DNA of 64,000 nucleotides from Pyrenopolyporus hunteri (lineage: Eukaryota; Ascomycota; Sordariomycetes; Xylariales; Hypoxylaceae): contig CADCXC010000035.1 of assembly GCA_902806595.1 (NCBI GenBank), positions 558,001-622,000 of the forward strand, in the 5' to 3' direction. This document shows positions 32,201-42,450 of this stretch, in pieces. Made by a program: the position numbers and the translations under genes. The first letter of the stretch is position 1. Each line of letters starts with the position of its first letter. The notes under the pieces are model-generated. The model was not told the origin of the DNA. It made no database searches and saw only the letters and a program-made list of their open reading frames with translations.

Positions 32201-33649
32201 ACAGACCTCGAGGCTGCTCTACAAGCGAAGAAGCGTCTCCAGCACGAGCTAGAAGACTACAGGAACCAGAGGGCTATCGACCTCGAGGAGAAAGAGTCGA
32301 GCATGGAGCAGACGCGCAAGAAGTACCAGGCAGAATTTGCTACCCTTACAAAGGAACTCGATATAGCGCGGGAAGAGAAGCTCTTCAAGCAGTCCGAAAT
32401 TGTCCGGTTGCGTGAAGAACTTGACGACCTCCGCTCGAAATGGGACGACGAGGTGCTAAATAGCACAACGTGGTCAAAAGAAAAGGCTCGCCTCGAGACG
32501 ACGCTTGCCGACGTCGTGGCCTCGCGTGACGAAGCTGTCAGCGCCCATAACGAAGCTCAAAGCAAGGTGGTGTCCCTCCTTTCTCAGGTCCGGACCCTTC
32601 GTACCTCCGTCGACGACATCACTGCGGAACGCGATGCTCTAATGCGAGAGAAATCCAGCATCGAAGCGAGGCTCAAGGAAGCCAAGGCGAATCTCGAGGA
32701 TTTGGCCAAGAGCGAGAGTCCAGCGATGCGCAACGCTGCGAATACTGACAAGGAAATTCTGGAATTGAAGTCCAGCCTGGCCCAGCAGGAAGATATTGCT
32801 GCTGCCGCAGTAGAAAAGATGCGACGAGCCGAGTCTCTCGCCACTGAGGTGCAAAAAGAGATTGCCGCCGAGCGCGAGCTCAGTGCGGAACTATCCAAAC
32901 AGAAGGCGGCTCTCGAGAAGAGTCTTAGCGAAGTGCAAGTGAAACTCGTCGACCTAGAAACTAAGGGATATTCGAGCGGCAGCCAGGATATCAAGTTCTT
33001 GCACAAGCGTATCCAGGAGGTTAGTACACAGCCAGAACCCATACCCGAACGTCCCAACATGTCCCAACCTCAACTTCCAACAAGACCCCTATCGTCTCTG
33101 TTCCGCAGGCTTACAAGGCGTGTCGCTAATGCTCCGTTACCGCAATAGCTTGAATCACAGCTCGAAGCTCAAGAAACCGAGCGGTCAAAGTCGCAGCGGT
33201 CCGTCCGCAACGTAGATAGGATCGTGAAGGACCTCCAGTCACAGATAGAGCGCAAGGATAAGCAGGCGGTGCAACTCAACGACGACGTGACGCGGCTGCG
33301 CGACAGGGTAGATAAGCTCCTCAAGACCATTGACGAGCTCCAGGCTAGCGAGAGCGAGAACCAGTTATCGGCCCGTCGGGCCGAACGGGAGCTAAGGGAG
33401 GAGAAGGAGAAGTCTCTACGCCTGGAGCGTGAGTTGGAGGGTTGGAAGCACCTACGGATGGAAAAGGGGAGCGTGAATGGTAGCGTACGGCTGAGCACGC
33501 CCGGACTAGAAGGGCGGCGGCTCAGCGGGTGGCGCAACGGAAGCGGTGACGCGGACGAAACGGGTAGTCTCAGCGGAACCGGCATAGAGGTTCCCAAACG
33601 GAAAAGCAGCATCGGCCGAACGCCGAGCCTGACGAAAGGCTTTTTGTGA
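26227..33649 (+). CDS. Class II (conventional) myosin heavy chain
   Basis: Three exons, 26227-26673, 26735-33019 and 33149-33649, in matching phase 0, give 2410 aa. The 61-bp first intron is GTAAGT...GCAG. The second (129 bp) is GTTAGT...ATAG and restores the C-terminal frame. After a disordered N-terminus there is an SH3-like strand region (about 112-150), then the motor domain with P-loop GESGAGKT at 260-267, switch I NNNSSRFGK, and switch II DIAGFE at 548-553. One clear IQ motif (FQSLARGYIQRR, near 868-885) precedes a WWQLLIKMKPLL segment typical of class II, then more than 1200 residues of coiled coil and a basic Ser-rich tail with Gly-Leu-Ser-type repeats. Fungal myosin II works in the contractile ring and septation. 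The length is usual for filamentous ascomycetes. Confidence 0.96.
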
Positions 33650-34733
33650 GGCACGGAAGGATAAGGGGGGGCAAGCATTCTAAGGGGTATTGTTAATGTA
33701 TCGATGATTGAGTGCAGGTGGCGTTGTGTCTATCTTACGAAACTACACGTGTATTAATCATGATAATGCATCGAAATGAGGCGGAGGGTAGGATAATGCT
33801 ATGGCATGCGCTTGCTTTCCTCTTATTAGTTTTTAATTTGTTTCTGTATTTCTAGTTGTGGCCTACGGTGCTTTAGGAGAATCGATGGCCTGACCTCTTC
33901 TTCCCCCTATTTTGATATTGATAGCTCACCCCTTTCCGCTTCCCAGTTGCAATATCCACCCCCTATCTTCTCTCACGACACACGTAAATCAGAGCCTTCT
34001 CTATCACAACACAGTACAGCACACAACCTAAGCTTAGCACAATGTATATCCCGACAGCGCAACAGCGGGATTTAGGAGCAAGACATAGACCGACACGATA
34101 CCCAGACATGCAATTACCCTCGACGTCGCACCCAGCGGCACAGTGGGTAACCTTGTCCGCCTGGCGTGCGACATGTCTCGTATGACTTTTGCGCCGTCCG
34201 TCTGTCCTTGCTGCTTCTTCCTATCGCTCGTCGTTCGTCTTTCGTACTGCGTCTCTCGCGCGTCTCTCGGGCGATGCTGCCGAGGTCGATGCGAGGTGAC
34301 GTTTTCTGAGAGAGTTACATGTAGGTAGGTGGTAGATAGGCAGGCAGGCAGGAGGTTATGTGAAGTAAGCAGCCGAGTCCTGTCGTGGAAGTCGCACGTA
34401 ACGGCTTCAGCCTCATGAGATGGGCGGTTTTGCTGTTTGCTTAATGTAGGTCTAGAGTCTTTTTACTTATACGCTTGCTCGCCCACGTACTAGGTAAGTA
34501 GGTGAGTCTTAAAAAACTGAGGGACTGTGGAAGGGTCCTACGGCCCGGAGAGTTTTAGGGAGTGATAGTGGTATGTGTATGTGTATGTGTACCTTGTATG
34601 CTTAATGCCTCGACACGGGGAAGTTGTTGGGTCGTCCCTTGATTATATATATTGCACACATTCCGTCACGCCAACTACTCCATTAACGGCCCAGCCCGCC
34701 ATCAATCTTCCAACCGCCAGACCCCCGAATAAA
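33650..34733. other. Intergenic region
   Basis: No gene supported. It contains the myosin 3' region, a short TAGGTAGG and CAGG microsatellite near 34320-34355, and a TATATA stretch with a CT-rich tract before 34734. Confidence 0.5.
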
Positions 34734-35537
34734 ATGGGCAACATCCTAAGCAACCGGCAAATCTTCTACATCGGCCTCGAAAGGATCCGGGATCCTTCGC
34801 CTTCGTCTTCGTCCTCCTCTTCCTTAGACGTCGACGACGACGACGACGACGATGACAGCACAAGCGACGACGAGGACTACGCGCCGTACGACTGCCGGAA
34901 ATTCCTGTGGCAGCTGTGCTGCTGCCCATGGGGCTGCGGCTCCTCTAGCCGCCGACATCGACGCGCTTCGGGTTGGGGAGGCTCGGCTATGGGGTATGTG
35001 AGGAGGAAAGGTTGTGTATGTTCTACCCCTTTCCATGCGTACCTATCCACCGCCCTCAAAGACAAAGAGTAAACCTTTATACCGCAGGCACATAGATACA
35101 CCCATACCGCCTACATGACGTACATAAAAAACTAAATTACTTACCTACCTTACCAAGTCTCTAACCACCCCCAGAAAATCCAGGATCACTGGGCCCTAGC
35201 CTTCCGCTCGAGCGTCGACGTTGCGCAGCTGCCGCGGAAAGTCCACGGGTTCCGGACGCGCATTCCGACCCAATGCGTGCGGAGGTGTGGACGGGCCAGG
35301 AGGCGCGGCCGCGGGCGGCAACCCGTGCTTGCTATCCCGCCGGGGCAGCCGCAACCGCAACCGCAAGGGCCGGGGCAACAGCATGGACAGCAGGTGGGAC
35401 AGCAAGGGGGACAGCAAGGAGGAGGAGGTGGAGAAGGGGGATTTTGGCAGCATCCGCAGCAGCAGCAGCAGCAGCAGCAACCGATGGGGCAGAATGGGCA
35501 GGAAAGGCAAGGGGGTCAAGAGGGCCAGGGAGGATAG
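34734..35537 (+). CDS. Hypothetical acidic, Cys-rich and Gln-rich protein, about 208 aa
   Basis: The proposed exons are 34734-34997 and 35175-35537 with a 177-bp intron (GTGAGG donor, CCCAG acceptor). A more consensus GTATGT donor sits at 34994 but would lead to an early stop after splicing. The protein begins MGN with Ser at position 6, a possible N-myristoylation signal. It continues with a Ser run, an Asp/Glu block, and LWQLCCCPWGCG, a cysteine cluster that could be palmitoylated or bind metal. Exon 2 adds KIQDHWALAFRSS, a basic segment, then Gly/Gln-rich repeats. This layout suggests a small membrane-tethered protein (inference). No family is recognised and the exon junction is uncertain. 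Confidence 0.5.
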
Positions 35538-35894
35538 GTCGGAATGGCTTTTTGATCATAGGTAGTAGGAAGGCGGTACCTAAGGTTAGGTACCACTTAA
35601 GGTTCAGAATTCTACGGCATTTAGTAATGATCCGGTATAGGAACCTCCTGAGCTTTAAGAACAAGGGTTCCACCTTACTATGCTATCATATACGGCGGCG
35701 TCCGAAGATGCTTCATAGTCGCATTACAATACTACGGGCCAAGTTAAAAAGGCCATGCACAAGCAGAAGTCTTGCGTATTCCACGCACAGAGTTCGCGAG
35801 AACCACTAATGAATTCAGTTCCGCATCTATATCTAGGTACTAGGCTACCTATGGCCATATTAAAAGGGCAAACTGAAAATGCCAAATGAAAGTA

Positions 35895-36080
35895 AAAAAA
35901 CACCCCGTTACCCCCAAGCCCTATCAGGCTAGGGAGAACGTGTGAACAAGAGAAAAAAAAAACACCCCGTCGCCCTCGGGTCCTATTAGACCAGAAAGTA
36001 CGTGTGAACAAGGAAGAAACACCCCGTAGCCCCCAAACCCTACCGGGCCAGAGAGAACGTGTGAGCATATGAGAAAAAAA
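35895..36080. repeat. Three degenerate ~60-bp tandem repeats
   Basis: The motif AAACACCCCGT followed by CCCCCAA/CCCTCGG, CCTA, a GG-CCAGA-type segment and ACGTGTGA-CAAG recurs starting near 35899, 35960 and 36017. Each unit ends in an A-rich spacer. No open frame or family is linked to it. Confidence 0.75.
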
Positions 36081-36194
36081 GAAGCTTCACGAGGAATACC
36101 TCATGAAATATATCAAACGGCCGACGACAAGTATCGCCGGAAATGAGAAGAGAATATCTGCAAAAGCTCCTCCGCCGCATATCCACGCCTCTGA

Positions 36195-36345
36195 GTTATG
36201 CAAGTTGATTTGCAAAGATGTTCTTGTCCTGGATCAAGCGAGTTGAATCGCAACCATGTTCCTCCCCCGAATAACGCAAGTTGAATTGCACGAGTGTCCC
36301 CGTCCCGGGCCATGAAAGTTGAAATGTGAAAGTTCGTGTCATAGA
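36195..36345. repeat. Degenerate ~50-bp repeats with GTTGAATTGCA core
   Basis: Four imperfect copies of an AAGTTGAATTGCA-like core followed by an ATGTTC/GTGTCC and TCC-rich segment occur near 36199, 36239, 36289 and 36316. They lie immediately downstream of the preceding array. Confidence 0.6.
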
Positions 36346-36471
36346 GCGCACCGCCCCCGAGCATCCGTAGTCACTGCTCAGAGCTGCGCCATTGCCGCAT
36401 TACCACTGCCTGCCATCATCAAATACCCAGCTTCTTTTTTTTTCTCCTGGGGTTCTTTCCGGGTGACTTCT

Positions 36472-38264
36472 TTACGACTTAGTCACGCGGGTCTTGTTCA
36501 TCTTCTCCGCCATTCTCGCCTGCTTCGCCTCTTCGGCCTTCCGCTTCCTCTCCTGCCTCACCTGCTCGGCCTTCTGCTTCCTGGCCGCCAGCCTGGCCGC
36601 CTTCTTCTCCTCCCTCGCGCGCATCTTCTCCTCCTTCAGCGCCTGCGCGTGGGCCGCGCGGGCCTCGAGGTCGACCAGGCACTCGTCCCACGAGCGCGCC
36701 AGGTGGGCCCACGACGCCTTCTCCTTGTCCAGTCGGCGGCCCCGCATGATGTCGTCCATGCGCTTCGGCGGCTCGACCTCCTTGACGAAGACGAGGCCGC
36801 CGATGTGCTTGAGTATGGCGTTGGGCGACGGCGCCGCCCGCATCTCCTCCAGGTGCTGCATCCTCCGGCTGTACCTGCGCAGCAGCATCGTGAAGGCGTC
36901 GATGAAGTAGCTCACGTTGTGCGGGATCAGGATGGAGAAGACGTTCTCCCAGCGCTCCGGCTTCCCGCCGTCCGGCCGCTCCGTGTTGCACTCGATCTCC
37001 CCGCCGTTCCAGCGGAATCCCGCGATGTGGTGGACGTGCCGGGTGAGGATGCCGTCCGCGCTGTACCTAGGCACCTCGCGGTCGATCCGACCTTCAGGGC
37101 CCGTCGGCCGGCATTTCGCTCGGGTTCGGGAGGCCACGGGGCCGATGGAGCTGTTCCACTTGTCGTGGGCCTTGCGATGCTCACCCGGCATGTCGATTCC
37201 AGCGGCCTCGAGAGCCTTCTGGATTCGCAGAGGGCTCTTCAAGGCATTAAACCACTCGGGGGTGTCGGTGCCACTGTATCGTGGACGAGTACAGACTACA
37301 GACACAAATTATTAGCAACTACCTACTTATTATGTAAAAGGGCTACGCTGGTTTCCCCCGATGAATTATCATCCGAAAGGAAATCAAGGGAAGTGGGAAA
37401 AGGAACTTACTTGTCTCGTTGATGTCCTACACCAACTTCTCAATAACTTCGCCCAGAGGGCCGGGGGAGCCTGGGGGGCCTCGGCGGATGCCATCGGCCG
37501 AGTTGCGCTTCTCGATTCGGATGAAAGGCAGAGTCCACGCGGAGACGGTTTCGGCGTCCGCGTTCTCGGCAGCTTCCAAGTGTTCGCGCAATAGCCGGAC
37601 CGAGTAGTCCTGCGCGTCGGTCTCGCTGAATACCACACGCAGCTCCTTGATGTTGCACTGAGTGAGCATCGCCCATCCGTTGAAGTGGGCCGGGCGAATC
37701 CTGTAAATGTCGGGCATGTAGGTGTATTGGATAAGGTTGACCCAACGGATCGCCGCTCGACGTCGCGGCGTGATGGCCGCCATGAACGTGTGGATCATCT
37801 CCAGCTCTGTAAACTCGAAGGTGTTGACTTTGTAGAAGGGACACCAGTATTCAAGCTCGTCGTACATCGCACGGCATGTGAGGGTGAGTTGAGCGACGGT
37901 TAGCGCCTCCCCGACTGGCGTATACTTATAGTCACAATCCCCGCACCTATAGAGGCAATCGTGGCCAGGGGCGTTGAAAAGAGACCAGACATATCGGCCC
38001 CAGACGAACTTATTCGAGCGCTGCAAGACTTGCATTGGCTTGATTGGCCCGTCAACGTAAACCGCCAACTCGTATATCATGAGTCGGACCTTAGAGAAGA
38101 TGTTAGTTAAGATCGCTAACAGTGGTCGAAGATGAGAATGAGAGTGAGATACTTACTTCTCGAGGGATTGAAAGAAGCGGCGACGACTTGTTCGCCAGAG
38201 TGAGTTCATAGTTGGGATGACTGATGTCATCCAAGTCGGTGTCGTCCGTCATGGTGGGAGGCAT
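36472..38264 (-). CDS. 2EXR/F-box-like fungal protein with basic coiled tail
   Basis: Exon 1 (38264-38157) and the 67-bp intron 1 (GTAAGT...TAAG) are clear and yield LLSIPREVRLMIYELAV, a typical start of fungal 2EXR or F-box-like domains. Exon 2 runs to about 37431. For the next junction the best open model uses GTAGGA at 37430 and TACAG ending at 37274, giving exon 3 37273-36472 and 522 aa. A stronger donor GTAAGT at 37410 would include an in-frame TAG, so either the weaker site is used or the gene carries a nonsense change. Exon 2 has cysteine pairs (CLYRCGDC). Exon 3 ends in a long Lys/Arg/Glu/Ala helix. The function of such proteins is unknown; F-box relatives recruit substrates for ubiquitination. 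Confidence 0.68.
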
Positions 38265-39492
38265 GATGGCGTGTTCATAAGATATAAACTGGCAAGGTAA
38301 CTAGTTGCCCGCGAGAAAGAAAGTGTAGAAGAAGGAAACCCCGAAGATTACCGTGTCTAGAGGCGGAAACGCGGCGACGGTAATGTAGAGATTGGCTGAC
38401 GCCGTAGGGAAACGGTCTGAATTGACGACGCGTCGGGAAGGGTATGAAAAAGGAAAAGAAGGAGAAAAAGTGTCACGAAGGACTGAAATTATGAAGATGG
38501 GTAGAAATACGCAGTCCCTTCTGCCCCAATAGTAGACGGTAGGGTAGGGACTATGCGTGAGAAGGATGAGAAGGTAGAAAATTTTCCACCCGCGTAGTTG
38601 CTGAGGTAGGGTTATTAGGGTCAGAATTGACCCAGTGGCTAACCGGTGATAGATACTACATGGCATCTATTGTCCGGTTGTTTACTCAGTAGATCAGATT
38701 TGCTAGGCGGGTGTAGTGAAAAGAGAGAGAAGGGAAGGGAAGGAGGAGAGGGGAAAAAAAAAGAGAGAGAGAGAGAGAGGGAGGAAGGGAGAGAGGGGAG
38801 AGAGAGAGAGGCAGAGGGGAGGGAGGCAGAGACTGGGGGGGAGGGGAAAACGAAAGACGAGTGAGCTGATATTACCCCTCAATCGACGACATAGTTGACG
38901 ATACTATAATATGTGAGCTTAGGTATATGTACTGTCCATATACGGGATGCCCCGGGTGCTTAGTTACAGGGCATCGACCAACAAACGAGTCGTGTCAATA
39001 GAAAGACCAATCACAAAAAAAAATCCAAGGACGACAATATAACGACGTGTAAGCTCAGCTGTCTTTTATTTTGGGGGGGTATTAATATTACTACAAGTCC
39101 ATCCGCCCGGTCCTTTCTTTATACACACTCCACGATCACGATCACGATCACTTATATCCTCATCCCCAGTCCCGTCATCGAGGCAAGGAAGGCATGTCCC
39201 CCTCCATTCCCCTCACTCCTAGTCTTCTCCCCCTACCGAGCCGCCACAGCAAAACAAATATGACCTTGCGTGTTGCCGGATTGTCAGATTAGATAAAAAA
39301 GATGAAACCCCTTTTCTTTTGTGCCAGGTTCCCGAAAAAAAAATATGCAAGTTTCATTCGTAAGGATCGTAAGAATCTTATGTTGTGACGGCGACGGTCA
39401 TGTTATACACACAGAGGAAAGGGAAAAGAAAAAAAAAGCACCTAGGTTGGTAGGTAGGCAGCTAAGCCTGAGAGGCTTTTCTGCTAATTTGC
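38265..39492. other. Intergenic region with a polypurine tract
   Basis: No gene supported. It contains a strand-biased GA-rich tract (38717-38860) and AT-rich leader or trailer DNA. The 3' end of the wall-protein gene on the minus strand lies just below 39493. Confidence 0.55.
38717..38860. repeat. Polypurine (GA-rich) low-complexity tract
   Basis: About 145 bases almost free of pyrimidines, with GAGAGAGA, GGGAAGG and AAAAAAAA runs. This composition can form triplex DNA. The open frames across it reflect composition only. Confidence 0.8.
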
Positions 39493-41397
39493 TTATAGGA
39501 GGGCGGCAGCCATCACACCGGCGAAGCCGAGGAAGCCCATGCCAGCACCGACGTGAGCGGCACCGGCGGTGACGATCGGCGTGGAGCTGGCCGACGGGTA
39601 CAGAGCACCGGTGCCGGAAGGAGCAGCAGTGGAGAAGGTGGAAGCACCGGCGGTGGGATAAGGAGGAACCTCGACAGCAGGAGTAGAAGCGGGAGCCTCG
39701 GGGACGGGGGTGGAGGCCGGGGCCTCAGGGCTAGGAGTCGGGGCCGGGACGGCAGAGTAGGTGCCGGGCACGACGGCGACGCCGGTGGAGCTGGGGCCGG
39801 AGGTGACGGTGCTGAAGACGACACCGGGGACGGTGAGGCTGGTGCTGACGGTCACGGTGCTGCTGGAGCTAGGGATGGTCTCGCCGGCCTCGTTGGTGCA
39901 AGGAACAACGACGGTGGTAGCAACCTCGATGGTGGTAACAGCGACGGGGGGAGCAGTGGGCGTGGCAGTGAGGATGGTGGTGATGGTCTCAGCGCCAGTG
40001 GCGATGCCGGGGTTGCTGGGAGCGAAAGGAGCGCAGATACCCTGGAAGTAGCTGATGGCCTCGGAGATAATCTCGTCGGACTCACCATAGGCGTACAGGC
40101 AGGTGAAGATGTTCTTGACGAAGTCGGCGTCAGGGCAGTAGCAGGCGGAGTCGGTGTTGTCCTTGCAGCCAACCATGAACATCCAGGTGTTCAGGCAAGA
40201 CGGGACGACGTTGGGGCAAGGAAGAGTCTCAACAGGTCCAGGGGGAGAGGCGGAGCTGGGAGTCGCAGTAGGGCCGGTAGGCGTAGGGTTGGAGGCGGAC
40301 TCGGTGGGCTTGCTACCCGGGGTGGTGATGCTGAGGGTCTCGGTAACGGGGCAGACGGTGGTCGAGAGAGGGATGGTGACGGTGACAACAGCGTTAGAGC
40401 CAGCAGGGCAGTTGGTAACTTCGGCACCGCAGCTGGTGATGGTGGAGACCGAGGTGGTGAAGACGGTAGAGGTGCTCAGGTAGCTGGTGACGGAGAAAGA
40501 GGTCTCAGCAGACTCAGTAGGAGAGCTGGTAGCCTCGGTCGCGGAGGTGGTGCTGTTGATAATGGGGTACGGGTTGCTGGGAGTCGGGACGCTAGGGGTC
40601 TCGGCCGGGCCAGTGGACAGGGGAACGCTGACGGTGCTGGAGCTGCTCGAGGCCTCGGTGCTAGAGCTGCTGACAACCTCAGTGCTGGAGCTGCTGACGA
40701 TCTCGGTGCTGGAGCTGACGATCTCAGTGCTAGAACTGCTGGCAACTTCGGTGCTGGAAGAAGTGTCGGGCTGAGAAGGCTTAGAGGGAGAAGGCCTAGG
40801 GGGCTTGGGGCCCTCGCAGTCGAAGTCGATGTGGTGGATGCCGAAGTCGCAGCTGTCCTTAGGCTTGGAGGGCTGCTTGGGGTAGACGACGGTGACGTCG
40901 GTAGCACCACCGCACTGGGTGTTCTCGACGATGGTACCGGAGGCCTTGCAAGGAGATCGGTGCTTGCAAGCAGATCCGTCAGGCATGGTGTAGTGGAACT
41001 CGAGATCGCAGTCGAACTCGGGCGAGACCTGGAACTTCTTGATGGAAGTCTTGTTGACACCCTTGCTCTTGTCGCAGCTGATCTTGGGGCTCTTGTCCTT
41101 GTCCTGGTGAGCCTTGCCGGTGATGCACTTGCTCTGGAAAGTTCGGGCGGTCAACTCATCACGCTTGCCAAACTTCTCGGAGCAGGTGAAGCCGCTCCAC
41201 TTGAATCCCTTGTACGAGTCGAATCCACCGAAGGGGAGGTCGGACCAGTCGATGCCGGGAACGATGTCGGGGATACACACGTTGTCCGTGTTGTCCGGGC
41301 AGGTGAACTTGGGAGCATTGTGGAATCCGAAGAAACCTGTGGCAGTAACCTGGCTGATGCCAGCAGCCAAGGTAACAAGCGGTAAGGAGTTCTTCAT
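39493..41397 (-). CDS. GPI-anchored CFEM-like cell-wall protein, 634 aa
   Basis: One exon. It has an N-terminal signal peptide (about residues 1-19, cleaved after QVTA) and a Cys-rich region (about 30-210) with FTCPDNTDNVCIPD, WSGFTCSEKF and further Cys residues and no domain I can name. Ser/Thr-rich SSSSTE repeats follow. A CFEM-like module (about 391-456) contains CPNVVPSC, VGC, SACYC, FTC and GIC. It has seven cysteines where the canonical domain has eight; the one after FTC is missing. Ser/Thr/Pro-rich linkers lead to a small-residue and hydrophobic C-terminus (FLGFAGVMAAALL) fitting a GPI attachment signal. CFEM proteins are fungal surface proteins, some binding haem. Strong C/G third-position bias suggests high expression (inference). 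Confidence 0.88.
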   Translation of the reverse strand: MKNSLPLVTLAAGISQVTATGFFGFHNAPKFTCPDNTDNVCIPDIVPGIDWSDLPFGGFDSYKGFKWSGFTCSEKFGKRDELTARTFQSKCITGKAHQDKDKSPKISCDKSKGVNKTSIKKFQVSPEFDCDLEFHYTMPDGSACKHRSPCKASGTIVENTQCGGATDVTVVYPKQPSKPKDSCDFGIHHIDFDCEGPKPPRPSPSKPSQPDTSSSTEVASSSSTEIVSSSTEIVSSSSTEVVSSSSTEASSSSSTVSVPLSTGPAETPSVPTPSNPYPIINSTTSATEATSSPTESAETSFSVTSYLSTSTVFTTSVSTITSCGAEVTNCPAGSNAVVTVTIPLSTTVCPVTETLSITTPGSKPTESASNPTPTGPTATPSSASPPGPVETLPCPNVVPSCLNTWMFMVGCKDNTDSACYCPDADFVKNIFTCLYAYGESDEIISEAISYFQGICAPFAPSNPGIATGAETITTILTATPTAPPVAVTTIEVATTVVVPCTNEAGETIPSSSSTVTVSTSLTVPGVVFSTVTSGPSSTGVAVVPGTYSAVPAPTPSPEAPASTPVPEAPASTPAVEVPPYPTAGASTFSTAAPSGTGALYPSASSTPIVTAGAAHVGAGMGFLGFAGVMAAALL

Positions 41398-42289
41398 TTT
41401 GATTATCTTAACCCTCGATAAGGTGACTGCTGTGGTATATTCCTGCTGTGTGAGCGAATGAATATTATTCTTATAACGACTGTATAGAACAGGAAACTAA
41501 AATGACGGGTGGAAGCAAGCAAACGAATGACCTTGACTTCCAAAAAGGAAAGAAGCGACAGCTATGTCTACCCTTAGGAAAAGAAAGTGATGATGGGGAA
41601 AGGAGATCTTGGAACAGATGAGGCAGAGAGCCCCCGAGCTATATACCACATCTCAACCGGCCGTGGCGAGCCATTCGTTTGGCGAGGAGGTCGAGACATC
41701 GTGCAGATAGAGGAACCGACCCTGCTCAACCGGGGTCCAGGATTGGCCGGTTTATTCCAAGCAAGCCATGCTACATAGTAGGGACTGTGGGCTTTCGTCC
41801 CCTGTTCCAGGATCGAGCGAGACCTGGCCCGCAGGGTGGCCTCTGACTAGGAGGAAGATAACCGAAAGTGGTATGGCATGGCTGTCTCGTGGAGGTCGGA
41901 TTCTCGACCGTATGTACACTAGGGGTCCGCGTGAAGTCGAAAGTTGTCTTGAGCTCCACAGTAATAGTTACTATGTAATAGACCGAGTCGAGAGCACAGA
42001 GCGCGCGGCTGTTGGCTGGGGGCGTCTTAGATTCTGGAGTGGTATTTTCAGGGGGTTTTGGTCAAGGATCTGCTGCAATCTATCCGCCGTTCCTGGCCAG
42101 TCAAGTCGGCCCCGATGTGCCCCTTTCGGCCAATAGCAGCCCCTGTCGCTTATAGATTTGGCCAAGAACCGTCACAGCTTTTACAGATTCTCCTCACGAA
42201 TCGCACATCCGGGTACCTACTCCTCTGCTCTGGTTACTGCCAGAAAGGGATAGGCTGCTGTTTCTGGTATTTTGTTTGAGTAAGCCGCC
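41398..42289. other. Upstream region of the wall-protein gene
   Basis: No gene supported. The DNA next to 41398 is the likely promoter. It has normal composition right up to the target duplication CCGCC at 42285-42289, so RIP mutation has not visibly spread outward from the neighbouring element. Confidence 0.6.
42285..42289. repeat. Target-site duplication CCGCC (left copy) of the RIP-mutated element
   Basis: CCGCC directly precedes GACGGCTGG at 42290 and is repeated at 59292-59296 directly after CCCACCATA. Confidence 0.92.
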
Positions 42290-42450
42290 GACGGCTGGCC
42301 ATTTGCCATGAAACCGCCAACCCGTTAAAACGTTGGAAAAAAAGATGACATAAGCCATATATGCGATAAACGACTAGAAAAAAAAAATGACATAATCGCA
42401 TATTTAAATTAATATAACTAATATAATACGAAAAAAAAAAACATAATATT
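42290..42450 (+). repeat. Left terminal inverted repeat of the RIP-mutated copy, largely spared
   Basis: Over about the first 120 bp only a few differences from the intact left end are visible, such as CCCGTT for CCCGCC and AAATGACAT for AGATGACAT. Beyond about 42400 changes become dense. The GATGACATAA-type motifs remain readable. Confidence 0.88.

Larger units (their letters stand above)
35538..36471. other. Intergenic region with two degenerate tandem-repeat arrays
   Basis: No gene supported. Two unrelated repeat arrays occupy about 35895-36345 (listed separately). The rest shows only short frames. Confidence 0.55.

Noticed and set aside
28996..33060. Multiple Ser/Arg-rich minus-strand frames across the myosin gene
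   Set aside because: They are antisense shadows of the coiled-coil coding sequence.
35895..36080. Possible CRISPR-like array
   Set aside because: Only three degenerate units without distinct unique spacers, in a eukaryotic genome.
39553..41385. 610-codon plus-strand frame opposite the wall-protein gene
   Set aside because: It is Gly/Arg/Asp-rich with no domain and mirrors a GC-biased coding strand; the minus-strand protein has a signal peptide, CFEM-like module and GPI signal.
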